A DNA stretch of 64,000 nt from QZLE01 sp033852075. Its GTDB lineage: Bacteria; Pseudomonadota; Gammaproteobacteria; QZLD01. Shown one piece after another: positions 16,908-25,967 of the stretch. Location of the stretch: contig JAWSVC010000008.1 of assembly GCA_033852075.1 (NCBI GenBank), positions 5,856 to 69,855 on the forward strand, written 5' to 3'. The number at the start of each line of letters is the position of its first letter. Within the stretch, counting starts at the first letter, position 1. Below the pieces are notes generated by a model that saw only the letters and a program-made list of their open reading frames with translations, was not told where the DNA came from and made no database searches. Both the position numbers and the translations under genes were made by a program.

Positions 16908-18257
16908 ATGGACGACAATCAATACTGGATGCAACGCGACCTGGATGTGCTTTGGCATCCATGCACCCAGATGAAAGATCACGAACAACTGCCAATTATT
17001 CCGATCAAGAAAGGCGAGGGGGTCTGGCTACATGACTTTGAAGGCAACAAATATATAGATGCTATTAGCTCATGGTGGGTCAACATATTTGGCCATTCCA
17101 ACCCATATATTAATCAAGCCCTTACTCAACAAGCCCAAAATCTTGAACATGTAATTCTGGCTGGCTTTACTCACCAACCCGCAATTGAACTTGCCGAAAA
17201 ACTAGTAAAAATAACCCCCAAAGGCCTTGATAAATGTTTTTATGCCGACAATGGTTCTTCTGCAATAGAAGTTGCTCTAAAGATGAGTTTTCACTATTGG
17301 AAAAACATTGGCAATAACAAAAAAAACCGCTTTATCTCTTTAACCAATAGCTATCACGGCGAAACTATTGGGGCGCTATCGGTTGGAGATGTCGCACTCT
17401 ACAAAGAAACCTATGAACCACTATTACTAAAAACCATTACCGTTGAATCACCTGATTGCTTCAACTGCCCTGATGATATGGAATGGGAGGAATACTGCAC
17501 CGAACAGTTTCAACACATGGAACAAACTCTGGTAAAATACGCCCAAGAGACCTGTGCGGTTATCGTTGAACCATTGGTGCAATGTGCAGGCAATATGCGC
17601 ATGCACCACCCCATCTACCTTAAATTACTGCGCGAGGCCTGTGACCGTCACGGAGTACATCTGATTGCAGATGAAATCGCTGTCGGTTTTGGGCGCACCG
17701 GAACCATGTTTGCCTGCGAACAAGCTGATATAACACCTGACTTTATGTGTGTATCTAAAGGACTAACCGCAGGCTATCTACCTTTGGCAATAACCCTAAC
17801 CACCAATGAAATCTATAATGCCTTTTATGATAAATACGAAACCTTAAAGGCATTTTTACACTCCCACAGCTATACCGGTAACCCACTAGGCTGCAGTGTT
17901 GCCCTGGCCACCTTAGAGCTATTCCAACAAAACGACACCATTAATAAAAATAGCGAACTTGCTGCAGCAATGTGCGCCGCCACTGCACACCTTACCGAGC
18001 ACCCCAATGTTGCCGAGATTCGCCAAACCGGAATGATTCAGGCGATTGAATTGGTTAAAGATAAAAAAACCAGAGAATCTTTTGATTGGAAAGAGCGCAG
18101 AGGTCTTCGTGTTTTCCAGCACGGACTTAAAAATGAATCTTTATTACGCCCACTTGGCAATGTTATATATCTAATGCCGCCGTATGTTATAACCGAAGAA
18201 CAGATCAAACACCTTGCAGAGGTTATCACCAGTGGAATTGAGATCGCCATCAAATGA
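16908..18257 (+). CDS. bioA: adenosylmethionine-8-amino-7-oxononanoate aminotransferase
   Basis: PLP-dependent class III aminotransferase of biotin synthesis, unusual in using SAM as amino donor to make 7,8-diaminopelargonate. The 449 residues are slightly longer than E. coli BioA. Family features are WHPCTQMKDHE at the N-terminus, DAISSWWVNIFGHSNP, the PLP-region DEIAVGFGRTGTMFACE, the Schiff-base lysine in CVSKGLTAGYLPLA, and HSYTGNPLGC. No other bio gene is adjacent; birA lies about 9 kb downstream. A 6-bp inverted repeat (CTTGTT/AACAAG) precedes the gene, but it does not look like a BirA operator. GGGAG precedes the ATG. Confidence 0.95.
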   Translation: MDDNQYWMQRDLDVLWHPCTQMKDHEQLPIIPIKKGEGVWLHDFEGNKYIDAISSWWVNIFGHSNPYINQALTQQAQNLEHVILAGFTHQPAIELAEKLVKITPKGLDKCFYADNGSSAIEVALKMSFHYWKNIGNNKKNRFISLTNSYHGETIGALSVGDVALYKETYEPLLLKTITVESPDCFNCPDDMEWEEYCTEQFQHMEQTLVKYAQETCAVIVEPLVQCAGNMRMHHPIYLKLLREACDRHGVHLIADEIAVGFGRTGTMFACEQADITPDFMCVSKGLTAGYLPLAITLTTNEIYNAFYDKYETLKAFLHSHSYTGNPLGCSVALATLELFQQNDTINKNSELAAAMCAATAHLTEHPNVAEIRQTGMIQAIELVKDKKTRESFDWKERRGLRVFQHGLKNESLLRPLGNVIYLMPPYVITEEQIKHLAEVITSGIEIAIK

Positions 18258-19003
18258 GCAATTTAACCCGCATCTACACCAATGAAAATCTTCAACTGGA
18301 TCAGGAACTGGAGCTAGATGCCCTTGCCTCCTCCCACCTGCTAAAAGTTCTTCGCCTAAAGGCTGGTGATCAGATTATCCTGTTCAACGGAAATGGTGGA
18401 GAATATCTATCCAACCTATCCAAAGCCACCAAAAAAATTGCCTATGTCACCCCTATTGCACACATTCAAAACAATACAACCTCTTCACTTAATATCACAT
18501 TGTGCCAATCATTAGCCAAAGGTGATCGTGTTGATTTTGCTGTACAAAAGTCAACTGAGCTGGGCGTTTCTGCCATTCAGCTTCTTCACACGGAACGCTG
18601 TCAATTCGGACTAAAAGGCGAAAGGGAAGAAAAAAAGGTTTCTCATTGGCAAAAGATCGCAATCAGCGCCTGCGAACAATCCGGCAGAGATACAGTTCCA
18701 ACCATCGAAAAGCCTCTTCATCTGGAAGGTTTTTTTGCGAAAATTGAAGTGGGCTCACTCGTAGTAATTATGGACACCTCATCCAAAGCTCCACATAAAC
18801 TACCGGAATCGATAACTATCAATCAAAACATCTATGTACTGGTTGGGCCCGAAGGTGGATTCACACAAGCAGAAGTTGACCTTGCTATCAGCAAAGGTGC
18901 CATTGCACTTAATCTAGGTAATAGAATTTTAAGAACCGAAACCGCTGGCATGACGCTAATCTCTATCCTGCAGCATAAATACGGAGATTTTAGGGGAGTT
19001 TAA
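18254..19003 (+). CDS. rsmE: 16S rRNA (uracil-1498-N3)-methyltransferase
   Basis: SPOUT-class SAM-dependent methyltransferase that modifies U1498 of 16S rRNA. The 249 residues fit. The N-terminal PUA-like part includes HLLKVLRLKAGD. The knotted C-terminal domain shows KGDRVDFAVQKSTELGV, ERCQ, the SAM-site LVGPEGGFTQAEVD and LGNRILRTETAGM. The ATG overlaps the bioA stop by four bases (ATGA), so the two are translationally coupled although functionally unrelated, except that both use SAM. Confidence 0.95.
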   Translation: MSNLTRIYTNENLQLDQELELDALASSHLLKVLRLKAGDQIILFNGNGGEYLSNLSKATKKIAYVTPIAHIQNNTTSSLNITLCQSLAKGDRVDFAVQKSTELGVSAIQLLHTERCQFGLKGEREEKKVSHWQKIAISACEQSGRDTVPTIEKPLHLEGFFAKIEVGSLVVIMDTSSKAPHKLPESITINQNIYVLVGPEGGFTQAEVDLAISKGAIALNLGNRILRTETAGMTLISILQHKYGDFRGV

Positions 19004-19062
19004 TAAGCAGTTGTCCCAGATCCACATATTAAAAAAATAACACTATATTAGGCATATTTCCC

Positions 19063-19126
19063 CAAGATCCCTGAGCCCTTCGACTACGCTCAGGATAAAC
19101 CAAGACCGAAGGGCTCAGGGATCTTG
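19063..19126. repeat. 20-bp inverted repeat, TTCGACTACGCTCAG family
   Basis: The arms at 19063-19082 and 19107-19126 are exact reverse complements over 20 bases (CAAGATCCCTGAGCCC...), with a 24-base loop containing ACTACGCTCAGGATAAACC. Long enough to act as a terminator between the converging rsmE and HDOD genes, though without a T-run. Related fragments occur near 46740, 49872 and 53401. Confidence 0.75.
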
Positions 19127-19149
19127 ATATTGGAAAAATAGACATAAAT

Positions 19150-19986
19150 TTAAGCAGCTTGAATAATCTGCGCCACCATCCCATCAACCTGCTCACTCTC
19201 TTTAATCAACATACGCGCTATAGATTCTAAAACTTTCTCCGGCACTATATTTATTTGTTTTACATGCGGAATAGTTTTGAACTCTTCGCTAACCCAATTA
19301 TCACAAAACTCAATCATTTTAATCAGCTTAGGGAATTCACCATTGTATTCTGCAGCAGAATCACATGACATTACCTCAACTATAGGTCTTGGCAACTGCC
19401 ATCGTTCTGCAACTTCTGCTCCTACTTGACCTGGAGTAAATCCTAATTGCTCACTTTGAATCTCTGCTATGGTTTTACCACTTTCTTCATGCCCCTTAAA
19501 AACTGCAGCCATCTCTTTTGGAAATAAATAAGTTGAAATCAATAGTCCCAAATTATGTAACAATCCGCATAAATATGCCGATTCTGCTGGCGCTTCAAAA
19601 TCAACATACTTCCCCATTTTGCTTGCACAAAAGGCCATTGACAATGCCTTGCGCCAATAACGCTCGACATCAAAACCATCACACTCTGCTGGATTAAAAC
19701 GTAATCCTATAAGGATTGAAGTGGTTATTACCTGCACCCTATTTAACCCCATACGTACCGACGCATCCAGAACACTAAATACTTCTCTTTGCCCTGCAAA
19801 GCACGCCTTATTTGCTGCCGATACTATTCTCGCACTAAGACCAGGATCTTCAGAAATACAATTTGCTATCATCTCGATATCTAGTTGATCGTCACTCATT
19901 ACACCCAATAATTTCTGAGCAACAATCGGCATAGGAGGAAGATTGCCAATAGATTGAATCCTGGCTTCATTATTAGAATTAAGCAC
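19150..19986 (-). CDS. HDOD-domain signalling protein
   Basis: A 278-residue protein made almost entirely of an HDOD domain. It shows IGNLPPMPIVAQKLLGVMSDD, IANCISEDPGLSARIVSAAN and AYLCGLLHNLGLLI, the HD-like core in which the metal-binding HD is replaced. HDOD proteins are regulatory (c-di-GMP, stress or motility signalling) and not hydrolases; the partner here is unknown. The start is a GTG at 19986 with GGGGG about seven bases upstream. Monocistronic, converging with rsmE. Confidence 0.85.
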   Translation of the reverse strand: MLNSNNEARIQSIGNLPPMPIVAQKLLGVMSDDQLDIEMIANCISEDPGLSARIVSAANKACFAGQREVFSVLDASVRMGLNRVQVITTSILIGLRFNPAECDGFDVERYWRKALSMAFCASKMGKYVDFEAPAESAYLCGLLHNLGLLISTYLFPKEMAAVFKGHEESGKTIAEIQSEQLGFTPGQVGAEVAERWQLPRPIVEVMSCDSAAEYNGEFPKLIKMIEFCDNWVSEEFKTIPHVKQINIVPEKVLESIARMLIKESEQVDGMVAQIIQAA

Positions 19987-20172
19987 AATATTACCCCCGA
20001 ATAAACAATAATTAACAATATAAACAATTACTTTAATAAATTAAGTTTAGTTGATTATTATCTCAATGGAATAAACCGTTTCGCATTTTTTAATTTAAAA
20101 AAATGAGATGCAAACCGATAACGACCGCATTTACCAGACAGTATAAATCCAAGATACTTTAGACCTTATTTG

Positions 20173-20778
20173 TCAAAACTGAAACCATTCATCCAGTTTT
20201 GCATGAGCTTCGTCTATACCAATTTTTTTTGTTGATGAAAATAATTGGATTGAAAACTGATCAAATTGCTTTGATAACTCAGAACGCATTTTTTGTAATG
20301 CATTCATACCAGGACCTCTGTTCATCTTATCGCATTTTGTTAACAGAATATGTGCCTCAAGCCCTCTAGAATTACACCACTGTAACATTTGCAAATCATA
20401 TTCGGATGGCTTGTGACGAATATCCATCATTATAAAAACCCCTCGCAGCGACTGACGCATAGTTAGATAATTTGCCAGTTCAGCTTCCCAATGTTTTTTT
20501 ATCTTTAATGGAACCTTTGCATATCCATATCCGGGTAAGTCAACAATAAAACGACTTTCATCTTTCGGATCAATCTGGAACAAATTTATTAGCTGAGTTC
20601 TACCTGGTGTTTTACTAGTTCTTGCCAAGCTTGATTGATTGGTTATTGCATTAATTGCGCTGGATTTACCAGAATTTGATCTGCCAACAAACGCCACCTC
20701 AATGGAAACATCTGGTGGAAGTTGAGAAATCAGATTTGCGCTTTTTAAAAAAAAGGACTTGTAATATGTGGAATTCAT
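20173..20778 (-). CDS. engB: ribosome-assembly GTPase EngB/YsxC
   Basis: Small GTPase required for late assembly of the 50S subunit. The G motifs are clear: GRSNSGKS (G1, near residue 32), the threonine of SKTPGRTQ (G2), DLPGYG (G3) and TKCD (G4). The 201 residues match the family. Upstream on the minus strand is the phasin gene, separated by a strong terminator, so engB has its own promoter in the AT-rich 20779-20880 stretch, which I cannot define further. Confidence 0.95.
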   Translation of the reverse strand: MNSTYYKSFFLKSANLISQLPPDVSIEVAFVGRSNSGKSSAINAITNQSSLARTSKTPGRTQLINLFQIDPKDESRFIVDLPGYGYAKVPLKIKKHWEAELANYLTMRQSLRGVFIMMDIRHKPSEYDLQMLQWCNSRGLEAHILLTKCDKMNRGPGMNALQKMRSELSKQFDQFSIQLFSSTKKIGIDEAHAKLDEWFQF

Positions 20779-20880
20779 GATCTTCTCGGATATTTTCAGT
20801 AGCGAAATAATACCGTATTAATCCATACAGCTAAATAGAAATACCTGTCTTACCGAATATATAGAGAGTATAAAAAATAA

Positions 20881-20925
20881 AAAAAGGCCGCTAAAAGTTG
20901 GAGGAGGGAGGGTAGCGGCCTTTTA
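20881..20925. terminator. strong, probably bidirectional, rho-independent terminator
   Basis: AAAAAGGCCGCTA and TAGCGGCCTTTT form a 12-13 bp stem around a purine-rich loop, with an A-run on one side and T-run on the other. It lies just past the stop of the minus-strand phasin gene. Confidence 0.85.
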
Positions 20926-20942
20926 TAAAAAATCTAAGGATA

Positions 20943-21305
20943 TTAACCTTTAGTAACTTCTTCAATTAAAGCTGCATTTTCTTTAACAACTTTTTGAATC
21001 TCATCACCAAGATCTTCACCAAGAGCGACATATGCTTTAAGGTCATCAGTGATTTTAAGACCAACGTTATGAGCAGTTTCAGCTTGCTCAGCGATGAAGT
21101 TTTGCAAACCTTCTGCATCAGTGATGTTTGTATTAAGAACTTTTTTAGCATTCTCTATACCTAGTTCTGCATAAGTTCTGATTGTTTCAACGTTTAGCTG
21201 AGTAACACGCTCTATACCAGCTACAGAAACTTCTGTAATTTTGCGTAGTGGCGCAGTTAGTTTTTCAGCTTGCTCTTGAACTTTTTCTAAAATATCTTCG
21301 TACAT
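20943..21305 (-). CDS. phasin-family protein
   Basis: A 120-residue helical protein of the Phasin_2 type (opening MYEDILEKVQEQAEKLTAPL, then NVETIRTYAELGIENAKKV). Phasins coat polyhydroxyalkanoate granules. No PHA synthase is in this window, so storage-granule function is inferred from family alone; some phasin-like proteins have other surface roles. The ATG at 21305 follows AAGGAAAG. It is monocistronic with its own strong terminator, the layout expected for an abundantly made small protein. Confidence 0.82.
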   Translation of the reverse strand: MYEDILEKVQEQAEKLTAPLRKITEVSVAGIERVTQLNVETIRTYAELGIENAKKVLNTNITDAEGLQNFIAEQAETAHNVGLKITDDLKAYVALGEDLGDEIQKVVKENAALIEEVTKG

Positions 21306-21736
21306 AATGCTTTCCTTTCAAATAAATTTGGTTGTTTTCTTAACTGTTGATATCAGTTTAGCCTTGATGTTTGTGCATTGCAACAAAAATCGCTTTTTTA
21401 TATGCATTTTTATCCTTAAAAACCTGATACTCATAAAAATATTCTTTTATTTACAACTACTTACACCAAGCAAGAGAAAATTGTATTTTTTTGTGCATTG
21501 CCGCATTTTTTTGCGTATTTTTGCTTATTTTTGTACTCAGCCATCAATAATTATTTAGTAAAAAGCCTAAAATCTGATATATTCCATACCTTAGCGACAC
21601 GATGCACGGACGTTTTGAGGTTTGAACAATGAATGTTCTTCTGCCATTTTCAGCTTTCTGCTAGCTTACAAAGCCAATCGTGTCTTTCTCAGCCCAACAT
21701 TGGGCTTCTCGTATATCTTTTAGAGGTTGTTTTGAA
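21306..21736. other. AT-rich divergent intergenic region with structured leader
   Basis: No gene. The first half (about 21310-21550) is very T-rich on the plus strand and must hold the phasin promoter. The second half (21590-21710) has complementary segments that could fold as an RNA leader for the RRM gene; see the separate entry. Confidence 0.5.
21596..21706 (+). promoter_or_regulatory. candidate structured 5' leader of the RRM-protein gene
   Basis: GACACGAT at 21596-21603 pairs exactly with ATCGTGTC at 21677-21684, closing a loop that contains GAACA-atgaa-TGTTC at 21624-21638 and a weaker AGC/GCT stem near 21651-21665. A separate hairpin AGCCCAA-ca-TTGGGCT follows at 21691-21706, 30 bases before the start codon. 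The arrangement suggests a multi-branched RNA element. It matches no riboswitch I recognise; autoregulation by the RNA-binding protein is a speculative option. Confidence 0.45.
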
Positions 21737-22216
21737 ATGAAAATAAAATCGATAATTATTTTGATAGTATGCGCAATTACCGGATATTTTGTTGCTCCTC
21801 ATATTAGCTTAGATGCTAATACCTTTACTATTGGCATCATAATTGGAGGTATATTACAAACTTTGCTAATATTAGTTTCAGCTACCAACAGTACAAAAAC
21901 CACATCTTCTGACTCTGATAATGATAACAGTGGCAAAAAAACGGTCTATGTTGGTAATCTTGATTTTGATATCACCGAAGAAGCTATTAGCGCCTTGTTT
22001 GAAACCTATGGCGAAATATCAACTGTACGTTTAATGCGCGATAAAGAAACGGGTAAAGGCCGTGGATTTTGCTTTGTTGAAATGGATGCAGCTGGTGCGC
22101 AAACAGCAATCGACTCACTTAATGGCAGCGACTTTTCAGGCAGAACTCTAAAGGTCAATATTGCCAATAACAGACGTAATTATAATAATACCCGCAGACG
22201 TTATTCACGCAGATAA
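21737..22216 (+). CDS. RNA recognition motif protein with N-terminal membrane segments
   Basis: A 159-residue protein with two hydrophobic stretches (IIILIVCAITGYFVAP near 6-21 and IGIIIGGILQTLLILVSA near 32-49), a Ser/Asp/Asn-rich linker, then one RRM domain (about 68-147) with RNP2 VYVGNL and RNP1 KGRGFCFV, and a basic tail NNRRNYNNTRRRYSRR. I infer a membrane-tethered RNA-binding protein. The open frame extends 19 codons upstream, but the ATG at 21737 follows AGAGG and puts the first membrane segment at the N-terminus. Single bacterial RRM proteins are often cold- or stress-regulated; a strong terminator follows. Confidence 0.85.
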   Translation: MKIKSIIILIVCAITGYFVAPHISLDANTFTIGIIIGGILQTLLILVSATNSTKTTSSDSDNDNSGKKTVYVGNLDFDITEEAISALFETYGEISTVRLMRDKETGKGRGFCFVEMDAAGAQTAIDSLNGSDFSGRTLKVNIANNRRNYNNTRRRYSRR

Positions 22217-22239
22217 TTACATTACATATATCAAATTAG

Positions 22240-22270
22240 AAAAGGCCTTAACACAAGGCCTTTTTCTTTT
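22240..22270 (+). terminator. rho-independent terminator of the RRM gene
   Basis: AAAAGGCCTT-aacac-AAGGCCTTTT, a 10-bp stem, then TCTTTTTTT. It starts 24 bases past the stop codon. Confidence 0.9.
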
Positions 22271-22436
22271 TTTACTTTCTTTACAGCCTTTTTCAGCTAC
22301 TTTATAAAAATAAAATGATTTATATTATGGAAAGCAAGTAAACCTTTCATGCTTTCAATCGTTTGATAATAGAAATTAACACTATTGTTGTGTACAGTAA
22401 CCACTGATTGCTACTTGTTCTTTATAAGGAATAACA

Positions 22437-23765
22437 ATGCCAATATCTAGTTTCTCTTTAAAAACTATGGGCCCGATACTTCTCGTAATCGGATCAGTCT
22501 TCCCAGGAACCGGCTATGCTGCGGATACTCTTGTATCTATCTATGATGATGCCTTAAAAAAAGACCCGGAACTACAACAGGAAAAATCTTCGTTATCCGC
22601 AACCAAAGAGTTGATTCCTCAGGCAAAATCTCTACTAATGCCTACTGTGGCAGCATCTGCTTCCTATAGCCATTCCGACATTAACAGTAAAACCAGCGCA
22701 GACTACAGATCAGAATCGACAACTTACGGAATATCTATTCAACAACCATTACTTAATTTAGGTGCACTTTCTTTATGGAACCAGGCAGAAGCTACAGTTT
22801 CACAAGCTGAATATGAGCTTAAAACTATTGAAAATGAGTTAATAACCAGGGTAACTACGGCATATCTTGAAGCCTTAGCAGCACAAGACGACGTTGATTT
22901 CGCCGAAGCAGAAAAAAAATCAATCCTTAAACAGCTTGAGCAAAGCAAGAAAAAACATGAATATGGTCAGATTGCAGCTACCGGCGTTTATGAGGCTCAG
23001 GCCAGATATGACCTGATAATTGCCGAACAGATACAAACCTATAATACCTTACAAAGCAAATTAGAAACACTTCAGGAAATTACTGGCCGTGAAGTATCAC
23101 AACTATTACCTCTTAGGGATGATATTAGGTTACTGCAACCAGAGCCAAATCGTGTCGAAGATTGGAATAAAATAGCTCTTGAGAAAAACCCTCAATTGCA
23201 AGCCCTTATTCAAATGCAGCATGCGGCGGAAGAAAACATAGCTTATAAAAAAAGTTCCCGTTATCCTACTTTAGATCTGACCGGAGCATTACAAAATTCA
23301 AATACTGACGGCTTATCCCATAGAGAAGATGAAACAGCAACAATAGGAATTTCTTTATCCATTCCTATATATACCGGAGGAAGTATTAGCTCGACCATTC
23401 GCGAAGCAAAATTCAAATATGATGAAGCTCGCTACGGTGTTGAACAAGTTCGCCGCTCTTTAACCAAACAGGTAAGAGATGCATTTCGAGGCATTTCATC
23501 CAGTATCAGCCAGGTAAAGGCACTTGAACAAGCTCTAAAATCTAATGAAATTGCATATGAGGCAATTGAAGCCGGCTATGAAATTGGTACCAGAACCATG
23601 GTTGATCTGCTAGATGCTCAAACCGAACTCCACCGTGCCAAACTTAATCTAAAAAGTGCAAAATACAACTTTTTAATAAACCAATTCCTGCTCAAACAGG
23701 CAGCTGGCATTATCAGTATTAATGATATAAATGAGCTTAATAACCAACTTGTTGAAACACATTAA
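22437..23765 (+). CDS. tolC: TolC-family outer-membrane efflux/secretion channel
   Basis: A 442-residue protein with a signal peptide ending near AGYAAD-type sequence (GTGYAADTLVSIYDDALKKDPEL), the usual TolC start. The rest consists of two coiled-coil hairpin halves typical of outer-membrane efflux proteins, with QPLLNLGALSLWNQAEATV in the first and IPIYTGGSISSTIREAKFKYDEA in the second, including the conserved YTGG/G turn. It forms the outer-membrane duct for tripartite pumps and type I secretion. No inner-membrane partner is adjacent, as is common for shared TolC. The symbol is by family resemblance. Confidence 0.88.
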   Translation: MPISSFSLKTMGPILLVIGSVFPGTGYAADTLVSIYDDALKKDPELQQEKSSLSATKELIPQAKSLLMPTVAASASYSHSDINSKTSADYRSESTTYGISIQQPLLNLGALSLWNQAEATVSQAEYELKTIENELITRVTTAYLEALAAQDDVDFAEAEKKSILKQLEQSKKKHEYGQIAATGVYEAQARYDLIIAEQIQTYNTLQSKLETLQEITGREVSQLLPLRDDIRLLQPEPNRVEDWNKIALEKNPQLQALIQMQHAAEENIAYKKSSRYPTLDLTGALQNSNTDGLSHREDETATIGISLSIPIYTGGSISSTIREAKFKYDEARYGVEQVRRSLTKQVRDAFRGISSSISQVKALEQALKSNEIAYEAIEAGYEIGTRTMVDLLDAQTELHRAKLNLKSAKYNFLINQFLLKQAAGIISINDINELNNQLVETH

Positions 23766-23774
23766 TTTAGCACC

Positions 23775-24311
23775 ATGATCGACAGCATTGGAACTATTCG
23801 CAAGGTAAAACTGGATGATGCAAGTACAATTTGCAACATCTATAACCATTATGTCGAAAATACAATTATCACCTTTGAAGAGAAGAAGGTAACTATATCT
23901 GACATGAAGCAACGCATAAGGGAAACCAAACTAAAATTCCCTTGGCTTGTTTACTGTGATACTAAAGGTGATATTTTGGGTTATGCCTATGCTACTAAAT
24001 GGAAATCACGCAGTGCATATCAATATTCTGTAGAAAGCTCTGTTTACATTAATCAAGGTCATATAAAAAAGGGGATTGGTACCAGACTTTATTCTGAGTT
24101 AATAAACAAACTCATATCCTTAGGCTATCATGCCGCCATAGGGGGAATAGCTATCCCAAACCAACAAAGCATTGCATTGCACGAAAAACTTGGTTTTGAA
24201 AAGGTAGCCCACTTTAATCAAGTCGGTAAAAAATTTGGCGAATGGATTGATGTAGAATATTGGGAGTTAGCTCTCGACAAATACGCATCACTAGTTTCTA
24301 CACCAGCATAA
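23775..24311 (+). CDS. GNAT-family N-acetyltransferase (phosphinothricin acetyltransferase-like)
   Basis: A 178-residue GNAT enzyme resembling the Pat/Bar/MnaT group. It shows IRKVKLDDASTICNIYNHYV at the N-terminus, VESSVYI, the acetyl-CoA loop GIGTRLYSELI, and IAIPNQQSIALHEKLGFEKV followed by FGEWIDVEYWEL. Members acetylate amino-acid-like compounds such as methionine sulfoximine or phosphinothricin; the physiological substrate cannot be read from sequence. It starts nine bases after tolC with no strong ribosome site and precedes a TatD gene by eight bases, so it is probably a mid-operon gene. Confidence 0.85.
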   Translation: MIDSIGTIRKVKLDDASTICNIYNHYVENTIITFEEKKVTISDMKQRIRETKLKFPWLVYCDTKGDILGYAYATKWKSRSAYQYSVESSVYINQGHIKKGIGTRLYSELINKLISLGYHAAIGGIAIPNQQSIALHEKLGFEKVAHFNQVGKKFGEWIDVEYWELALDKYASLVSTPA

Positions 24312-24319
24312 GACACAAG

Positions 24320-25090
24320 ATGCTAATAGACACCCACTGTCATATCAACCTTACCGACTTTGATGATGATCGCGAACAAATACTTAACACTTGCTGTACT
24401 GATGGTATCGGAATATTAATAGCGCCAGGAATATTCCAAAAAGACTGGGAAAATCTGGTAAATATAGCGTCAAAATATTCAGTGATAAGACCCGCTCTCG
24501 GCCTACATCCACTCTATATTGCGCAACATACCCAAGATGATATTAATAAACTAGAAGAAATTATCCGCACTAATAAGGACATTGTTGCCATTGGTGAGAT
24601 TGGACTAGATCTGTATGACGAGCATCCTGATATCGATACCCAGCAATGGTATTTCTCTGAGCAGGTAAAAATCGCCAAAAAATATCATCTGCCCTTAATT
24701 GTTCATGCTAGAAAATCCCACGATCTAATCCTGAAAACAATACGCCAACTTGATTTTAAATTCGGCGGAACCATCCACGCATTTTCCGGAAGTCTGCAGC
24801 AAGCTAAAATATTTATTGAACTTGGATTCAAATTGGGATTTGGTGGCACCATAACTTATGAACGCGCAAAAAAAACCAGAGAGGTTCTACAGCAAATACC
24901 ATTGAAAAGTATCGTCCTGGAAACAGATGCGCCCTTTATGCCCCCTTTTAATAAACAAGGAATACGAAATACACCGGTTAATCTGCGCATGATACTTAAA
25001 TGTGCTGCTAAATTGCGCGACATCCCAGAAGAGGAAATAGAAGAAATCAGCTTTAGAAATAGCGTTAGTGTCTTTAATTTAAATATTTAG
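24320..25090 (+). CDS. tatD: TatD-family metal-dependent hydrolase
   Basis: A 256-residue TIM-barrel hydrolase of the TatD/YcfH/YjjV group, metal-dependent nucleases acting in DNA repair or quality control. The metal ligands are visible as IDTHCHIN (HxH, residues 6-8), GEIGLDLYD (Glu), VHARK (His), IHAFSGS (His) and ETDAPF (Asp). The closest subgroup looks like YjjV. The frame is open further upstream inside the GNAT gene, but the ATG at 24320 directly precedes the conserved IDTHCHI as in the family. The exact paralogue assignment is uncertain. Confidence 0.9.
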   Translation: MLIDTHCHINLTDFDDDREQILNTCCTDGIGILIAPGIFQKDWENLVNIASKYSVIRPALGLHPLYIAQHTQDDINKLEEIIRTNKDIVAIGEIGLDLYDEHPDIDTQQWYFSEQVKIAKKYHLPLIVHARKSHDLILKTIRQLDFKFGGTIHAFSGSLQQAKIFIELGFKLGFGGTITYERAKKTREVLQQIPLKSIVLETDAPFMPPFNKQGIRNTPVNLRMILKCAAKLRDIPEEEIEEISFRNSVSVFNLNI

Positions 25091-25203
25091 ATTGCGAAAC
25101 TTGCCTTAAGCACTACAAATATCCAGTTAATTCAATCAAATTATTTTTTGAATTATTCCTCTTGCGCTACAATTCTAACTCTTAGTTCTATGGATTAATC
25201 ACA

Positions 25204-25926
25204 GTGCAAAACTTTCTCGAAAGAACTCATATTCTAGTCGGTGATGACGGGCTAAAAAAACTCAACCAGGCAAATGTACTTGTCGCTGGCCTAGGCGGTG
25301 TTGGAGCATATGTAGTTGAAGCATTGACCCGATCCGGCATTGGCAAACTTACCATTGTCGATAATGATGTAGTAAGTCAATCCAATATCAATCGCCAGTT
25401 ACCTGCACTTAATTCAACCATTGGCAAGCCTAAAACCACCATCATTGAACACCGTATAAAAGATATCAATCCAGACTGCGAGCTGACCGTAATCAATGAT
25501 TTTCTACGTAACGAAAACATCAGTGAATATTTACAGGCTCAGCAATACGACTACATAGCTGATTGCATCGACAGTCTCAATAGCAAAGTTGGCCTAGTAG
25601 AAACTGCATATAATCTAGGACTTAATATCATCTCCAGCATGGGGGCCGGTGGCAAACTTGATCCAACCAGAATTGAAGTTGCTGACCTTTTCAAAACACA
25701 CGAATGCCCACTGGCAAAAATGATGCGCAGTCGCCTGCGCAGACGTGGGATTAAGAAAGGTATCAAAGCCGTGTTTTCATCAGAGATCCCACAAAGACCT
25801 CTCCCCCCAGAACCTACCAATTCAGGACGACCTCGATCAGTAGTAGGCTCTATTAGTTTTATTCCATCTATCTTTGGCTTAATGATGGCAGGGATAATTA
25901 TCAATGACATATTGAATACAGAATAG
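25204..25926 (+). CDS. tcdA: tRNA threonylcarbamoyladenosine dehydratase
   Basis: E1/ThiF-like ATP-dependent enzyme (TcdA, formerly CsdL/YgdL) that cyclises t6A37 in tRNA to ct6A. The 240 residues fit. The protein has the adenylate-binding VLVAGLGGVGAYVVEALTRSGIG, DNDVVSQSNINRQLPAL, DCIDSLNSKVGL, GAGGKLDPTRIEVADLF and the characteristic C-terminal RRRGIKKGIKAVFSSE. The start codon is GTG at 25204; it puts the family's RTHILVGDDGLKKL near the N-terminus. The ribosome site is weak. It has its own 113-base upstream gap. Confidence 0.94.
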   Translation: MQNFLERTHILVGDDGLKKLNQANVLVAGLGGVGAYVVEALTRSGIGKLTIVDNDVVSQSNINRQLPALNSTIGKPKTTIIEHRIKDINPDCELTVINDFLRNENISEYLQAQQYDYIADCIDSLNSKVGLVETAYNLGLNIISSMGAGGKLDPTRIEVADLFKTHECPLAKMMRSRLRRRGIKKGIKAVFSSEIPQRPLPPEPTNSGRPRSVVGSISFIPSIFGLMMAGIIINDILNTE

Positions 25927-25967
25927 ACTACGCTTATATGCAGGAACCCCCAATAAGGCATAATACA

